Below are positions 13,267 through 15,903 of a stretch of 15,903 nt of DNA, in pieces. The notes under the pieces were generated by a model. That model worked only from the letters and a program-made list of their open reading frames with translations, had not been told where the DNA came from and did no database searches. Location: contig SKSH01000115.1 in NCBI GenBank assembly GCA_007118075.1, forward strand, positions 1-15,903, written 5' to 3'. Each line of letters opens with the position of its first letter. Position 1 is the first letter of the stretch. Made by a program: the position numbers and the translations under genes. Source of the DNA: Halobacteriales archaeon. Its GTDB lineage: Archaea; Halobacteriota; Halobacteria; Halobacteriales; SKSH01.

Positions 13267-14178
13267 TCAGACGCCCCGATGTTGGAGCTGTTCCGATTCT
13301 GGTAAATCGACGTTCGCCTCACCTCGCATGCCGCTACCGATATCCTTGGAGATGTCTGCGAGCACGTTCGGATCGTCGAAATTCGTCGTTGCCGCCACGA
13401 TTGCCTCTGCCATCTTTCGGGGATGTTCTGCGCCGAAGATCCCACTACCAACGAAGATCCCATCACACCCGAGGTGCATCATCAACGCGGCATCCGCCGG
13501 GGTGGCGATGCCACCGGCAGCAAAGTTGACCACCGGCAGACGTCCCATATCGGCCGCCTCGTGGACGAGGTCGCTCGGTGCGTCATGGTTCCGGGCCCAA
13601 GCCTCACGCTCCTCATGGGTCATACCCTCAAGTGTTCGGATCGCACCGCGGATGGTCCGCTGGTGGAAGACCGCCTGATTGACGTCGCCTGTGCCAGCTT
13701 CGCCCTTGGTTCGAATCATGGCTGCCCCTTCGTTAATCCGACGCAACGCCTCCCCAAGATCTCTGGCACCACAGACAAACGGCGAGGTGAACGTTCGTTT
13801 GTCGATATGGTATTCGGTATCCGCTGGGGTCAACACCTCAGATTCATCGATCATATCGACACCGATTGCCTCGAGAATCTGCGCTTCAGTGGTATGTCCG
13901 ATCCGTGCCTTCCCCATGACCGGAATTGAAACCGATTCGATGATTTCGGTGATATCGGCTGGATCGGCCATTCGAGCGACCCCACCCCGTTTGCGGATGT
14001 CAGCTGGTACCGCTTCCAGAGCCATCACTGCAACGGCGCCGGATTCCTCTGCGATCACTGCCTGTTCGGCATCGACCACGTCCATGATGACACCGCCTTG
14101 TTGCATGCGGGCAAAACCCCGCTTGACGAGGTCCGTACCGCGGTGTAATTCTTCGAGATCGAGTGGTTCGTTCATCAT
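13267..14178 (-). CDS. pdxS: Pyridoxal 5'-phosphate synthase subunit PdxS
   Basis: Builds pyridoxal phosphate from ribose 5-phosphate, glyceraldehyde 3-phosphate and ammonia supplied by the glutaminase PdxT. It is a (beta/alpha)8 barrel that assembles as a dodecamer. Counting from the second Met (302 residues), key residues are Asp33 in IMDVVDAEQA, Lys89 in VMGKARIGH and Lys157 in RTKGEAGTG, the two lysines that carry the covalent intermediates. The late segments VNFAAGGIATPADAALMMHLG and GSGIFG are typical. The start is ATG 14178 or ATG 14175, two adjacent Met codons; GGAGG lies 5 or 8 nt upstream. pdxT is not in the window. The divergent neighbour is a membrane-anchored regulator, and the downstream flavoprotein follows after 17 nt. 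Confidence 0.96.
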   Translation of the reverse strand: MMNEPLDLEELHRGTDLVKRGFARMQQGGVIMDVVDAEQAVIAEESGAVAVMALEAVPADIRKRGGVARMADPADITEIIESVSIPVMGKARIGHTTEAQILEAIGVDMIDESEVLTPADTEYHIDKRTFTSPFVCGARDLGEALRRINEGAAMIRTKGEAGTGDVNQAVFHQRTIRGAIRTLEGMTHEEREAWARNHDAPSDLVHEAADMGRLPVVNFAAGGIATPADAALMMHLGCDGIFVGSGIFGAEHPRKMAEAIVAATTNFDDPNVLADISKDIGSGMRGEANVDLPESEQLQHRGV

Positions 14179-14181
14179 GCA

Positions 14182-14188
14182 CTCCTCC
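14182..14188 (-). promoter_or_regulatory. Strong Shine-Dalgarno site of pdxS
   Basis: GGAGGAG on the - strand lies just before the adjacent ATGs at 14178 and 14175. This marks pdxS as a leadered mRNA, unlike several genes here whose TATA element is only 24-30 nt from the start codon. It does not decide between the two ATGs. Confidence 0.7.
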
Positions 14189-14232
14189 GACCCGAGGTGT
14201 TTAATGCGTGCCGATGCCGGGTGTCGAACCAT

Positions 14233-14277
14233 GGTGAAATACAAACTTCTAGTGCTAGTCAACAGGTGAAATAGAAA
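14233..14277. promoter_or_regulatory. Direct repeat pair flanking a double CTAG in the pdxS/regulator intergenic region
   Basis: GGTGAAATACAAA (14233-14245) and GGTGAAATAGAAA (14265-14277) match at 12 of 13 positions and are 32 bp apart, about three helical turns. Between them lies CTAGTGCTAG (14249-14258). Read on the - strand each repeat contains a TATA-like TTTGTATTTC or TTTCTATTTC, so they may be tandem pdxS TATA elements, an operator for the divergent regulator, or both. The proximal one would give pdxS a leader of about 35 nt that includes its Shine-Dalgarno. Confidence 0.5.
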
Positions 14278-14296
14278 TTGTACCAATCGGAACTGA

Positions 14297-14310
14297 TTTT
14301 TTAGTATATG
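14297..14310 (+). promoter_or_regulatory. TATA element of the membrane-anchored regulator gene
   Basis: TTTTTTAGTATATG, an A/T-rich run centred about 24 nt before the ATG at 14328, fits a haloarchaeal TATA box and a leaderless mRNA. No Shine-Dalgarno sequence precedes the start. Confidence 0.5.
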
Positions 14311-14327
14311 CAATACCAACAGATGAC

Positions 14328-14942
14328 ATGGCACGGATCCTCCCCCTCAAATCCGAGGTAGAGGTATCGAGGGACGCTCCTCGAGTCATCGACCTCGAGG
14401 GAGAAGAATCAGAGGCGGTGTTCAGCGCCCTCGCGTCGGATACCTCGAGGTCGATCTACCGAGCCCTCTATGAAGAACCTGCCACGGCAAGTGAAATCGC
14501 CGATATGATTGACACCTCGGTGCAAAATGTCCGATATCATCTCGAGAAGCTCGAGAAAGCCGGGCTCATCGATGAGGTCGATATCTGGTACTCCTCACGT
14601 GGGAATGAGATGACCGTCTATGCTGCAAGTGATGAGGCACTCATCGTCGCAGGTGACAAACACCGCAGTTCCGAATTACGTTCATTGTTCAAAACCTCCG
14701 CGGGAGCACTCGGCATCTTGCTAGCGATATCGTTTGTGATCAATGCACTGATGGTGGAGTTCTTCACTGAGACGCTTCGTCCTGGTTCCCCCTCTCGCGG
14801 CGGTTATATCCAGGTAGGTGAAGCTGATCCCTCGGTATATGATGTCATCGCACTCGATCCAGGGTTGCTGGTCTTCCTCGGTGGTTTCATCATGATCACG
14901 ATGTTCACCGCATACTCAGCGATCAAGATGCGTCGTAGCTAA
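14328..14942 (+). CDS. Winged helix-turn-helix regulator with two C-terminal membrane segments
   Basis: A 204-residue protein with an ArsR/HTH_20-like winged helix at about residues 28-100: VFSALASDTSRSIYRALYEE, then ATASEIADMIDTSVQNVRYH as the recognition unit, then the wing EVDIWYSSRGNEMTVYAA. Two hydrophobic helices follow, at about 126-145 and 177-196, separated by some 30 residues rich in Gly, Pro and Ser (GSPSRGGYIQVGEADPS). With the DNA-binding domain in the cytoplasm, that loop would face outside, so the protein could sense an external or membrane signal without a kinase. This layout is common in haloarchaea, and targets are generally unknown. It is divergent from pdxS, whose control region holds paired repeats, so pdxS and its own gene are candidate targets (inference). 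It ends 21 nt from the convergent DUF92 gene. Confidence 0.85.
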   Translation: MARILPLKSEVEVSRDAPRVIDLEGEESEAVFSALASDTSRSIYRALYEEPATASEIADMIDTSVQNVRYHLEKLEKAGLIDEVDIWYSSRGNEMTVYAASDEALIVAGDKHRSSELRSLFKTSAGALGILLAISFVINALMVEFFTETLRPGSPSRGGYIQVGEADPSVYDVIALDPGLLVFLGGFIMITMFTAYSAIKMRRS

Positions 14943-14963
14943 CGAAAGCTCGTATCTATCTGA

Positions 14964-15903
14964 TTATACCAATCCAATGAGTGCACCGACTGCTGCGATA
15001 CTAGCACCAGCTAACGTAGCCATTGCATTTACCCCATGATTACCGATGACTTCGCCCTCAATGACTGCACCAAGCATGCTGTCAACGAGCATTCCCACCG
15101 TACCCGCAGCGAGAATAACGAATCCCCCGATCAATCCGGCTGGGCCAAATGCGACGAATAACGCTGCGATGAGCCCGGCTCCGATTGCCCCGGCGACCGT
15201 ACCAGGAAGCGTCACCGCCCCGTCGGTACCCGGAGCCACTCGATCAAGCGAGGTGATGAGTAGCGGATTGTCGTAGAGGCTACCGAACTCGCTCGAGAGC
15301 GTATCTGAGAGAGCAGTTGCCAATGCACCAGCAAAGGCAAATGAGAAGAAAAGTTGTGCACTTTGTTCCCCGGTAACAGCGGCATAACCGATGACCGCTG
15401 CGAGGGCAACCAGCGTATTCCCAAGCACATTTCCAGTCCCTCTCGCGCCACGGTTCGCCTCAGCAACACCACGGCTCCGTTTATCGACGTATCGATACTT
15501 CGTAGCGATCCCACCAATACCGAAGAACGCGATCAGCATTGTGACCCATTCGAGGCCACCATAGACGATGGTGAGGAACACCATCAACACCCCAGTTGCC
15601 ATCCCAGCGACCGATGACACCCCAATCATGAGTGCCAGGTACGCGAGGATAATCGAGATGACGATAGCAAGTCCAACAATCTCAACTGAAGGGAAGGGGA
15701 GCAGGAGCAAACCGCCGAGGATCACCGCAAGAACAAGCATCATGAGGCCATCGTGTCTTGCCCAAACTACGGCTCTAAATAGTGCGCCCATCAATGCACC
15801 GGCCATGGCGAGTGTCCCAGCCGCTGCAGGGTCCGCATTACTCAGGCCGGTACCAGCCAGGTGACCGACTGCGAACGCCACAAAGCCGATGGTGATGAAT
15901 CCA
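14964..15903 (-). CDS. DUF92-family integral membrane protein (5' end outside window)
   Basis: A multi-pass membrane protein with the DUF92/TIGR00297 motifs: RGARGTGNVLGNTLVA, ALSDTLSSEFG, PGTDGAVTLPGTVAGAIGA, and MLVDSMLGAVIEG near the end. In plants the DUF92 protein VTE6 is a phytyl-phosphate kinase. By analogy the archaeal members may phosphorylate an isoprenoid phosphate, but this is inference and no archaeal function is known to me. The reading frame stays open to the window edge (GFITIGFVAFAVGHL), and the only in-window start would be a GTG at 15881 inside a hydrophobic segment. The true start is therefore upstream and the gene is partial. About 313 residues are visible. It converges with the regulator gene, 21 nt apart. 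Confidence 0.88.
   Translation of the reverse strand, partial: GFITIGFVAFAVGHLAGTGLSNADPAAAGTLAMAGALMGALFRAVVWARHDGLMMLVLAVILGGLLLLPFPSVEIVGLAIVISIILAYLALMIGVSSVAGMATGVLMVFLTIVYGGLEWVTMLIAFFGIGGIATKYRYVDKRSRGVAEANRGARGTGNVLGNTLVALAAVIGYAAVTGEQSAQLFFSFAFAGALATALSDTLSSEFGSLYDNPLLITSLDRVAPGTDGAVTLPGTVAGAIGAGLIAALFVAFGPAGLIGGFVILAAGTVGMLVDSMLGAVIEGEVIGNHGVNAMATLAGASIAAVGALIGLV

Noticed and set aside
1..15903. Mobile element, CRISPR array, toxin-antitoxin or defence island
   Set aside because: No transposase, integrase, terminal repeats, spaced direct repeats, tRNA-adjacent att duplication or small toxin-antitoxin pair was seen. Composition is even and the genes are housekeeping.

Overview
The window is a piece of chromosome from a halophilic archaeon (class Halobacteria). 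The proteins are strongly acidic, the G+C content is moderate (roughly 57% by eye), and CTC/GAG/GAC-type codons dominate. Several small proteins look like families known mainly from haloarchaea, promoters are TATA-type with short or absent leaders, and CTAG is rare. I cannot name a genus. No tRNA, rRNA, CRISPR array, insertion sequence or phage gene is visible, and no gap without a gene exceeds 300 bases. It reads as a stable housekeeping region, and I did not find an obvious new defence or mobile system.

Layout. Positions 1-147 hold what looks like the end of a membrane-protein gene interrupted by an in-frame TAA. An acyl-CoA dehydrogenase (191-1339) and a small haloarchaeal protein (1349-1612) follow on the + strand. 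They converge on a type I isopentenyl-diphosphate isomerase (idi, 1617-2213) that lies behind an Lrp/AsnC-family regulator (2261-2674), both on the - strand. The regulator is divergent from carA (2776-3843, +). From 3850 to 14178 everything is on the - strand. In transcription order this is pdxS, an FAD amine-oxidase-like protein, a NirB-like FAD reductase, three haloarchaeal proteins of unknown function (DUF7124-, DUF7847- and DUF5815-like), carB, folA and an APH/choline-kinase-like protein. Divergent from pdxS is a winged-helix regulator with two membrane segments (14328-14942, +). It converges on a DUF92 membrane protein (14964 to the window end, -, 5' end missing).

How the genes fit together. 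The carbamoyl-phosphate synthetase subunits CarA and CarB are encoded in the same neighbourhood but on opposite strands, about 1.6 kb apart at their 3' ends, each with its own promoter. Both control regions carry the same palindrome, TACGA-N3-TCGTA, and no other full copy was found in the window. The Lrp-type gene next to carA is the natural candidate for the protein that binds it, so the locus may be a small regulon that keeps two separately transcribed subunits in step. folA sits 25 nt behind carB with a Shine-Dalgarno sequence, which joins folate reduction to the carB transcript.

Other points worth attention are an IDI whose catalytic cysteine position is alanine while the metal ligands are intact, a kinase-fold protein lacking the catalytic Asp and Asn, a shortened allosteric domain in CarB, and paired direct repeats around a double CTAG between pdxS and the membrane-anchored regulator.
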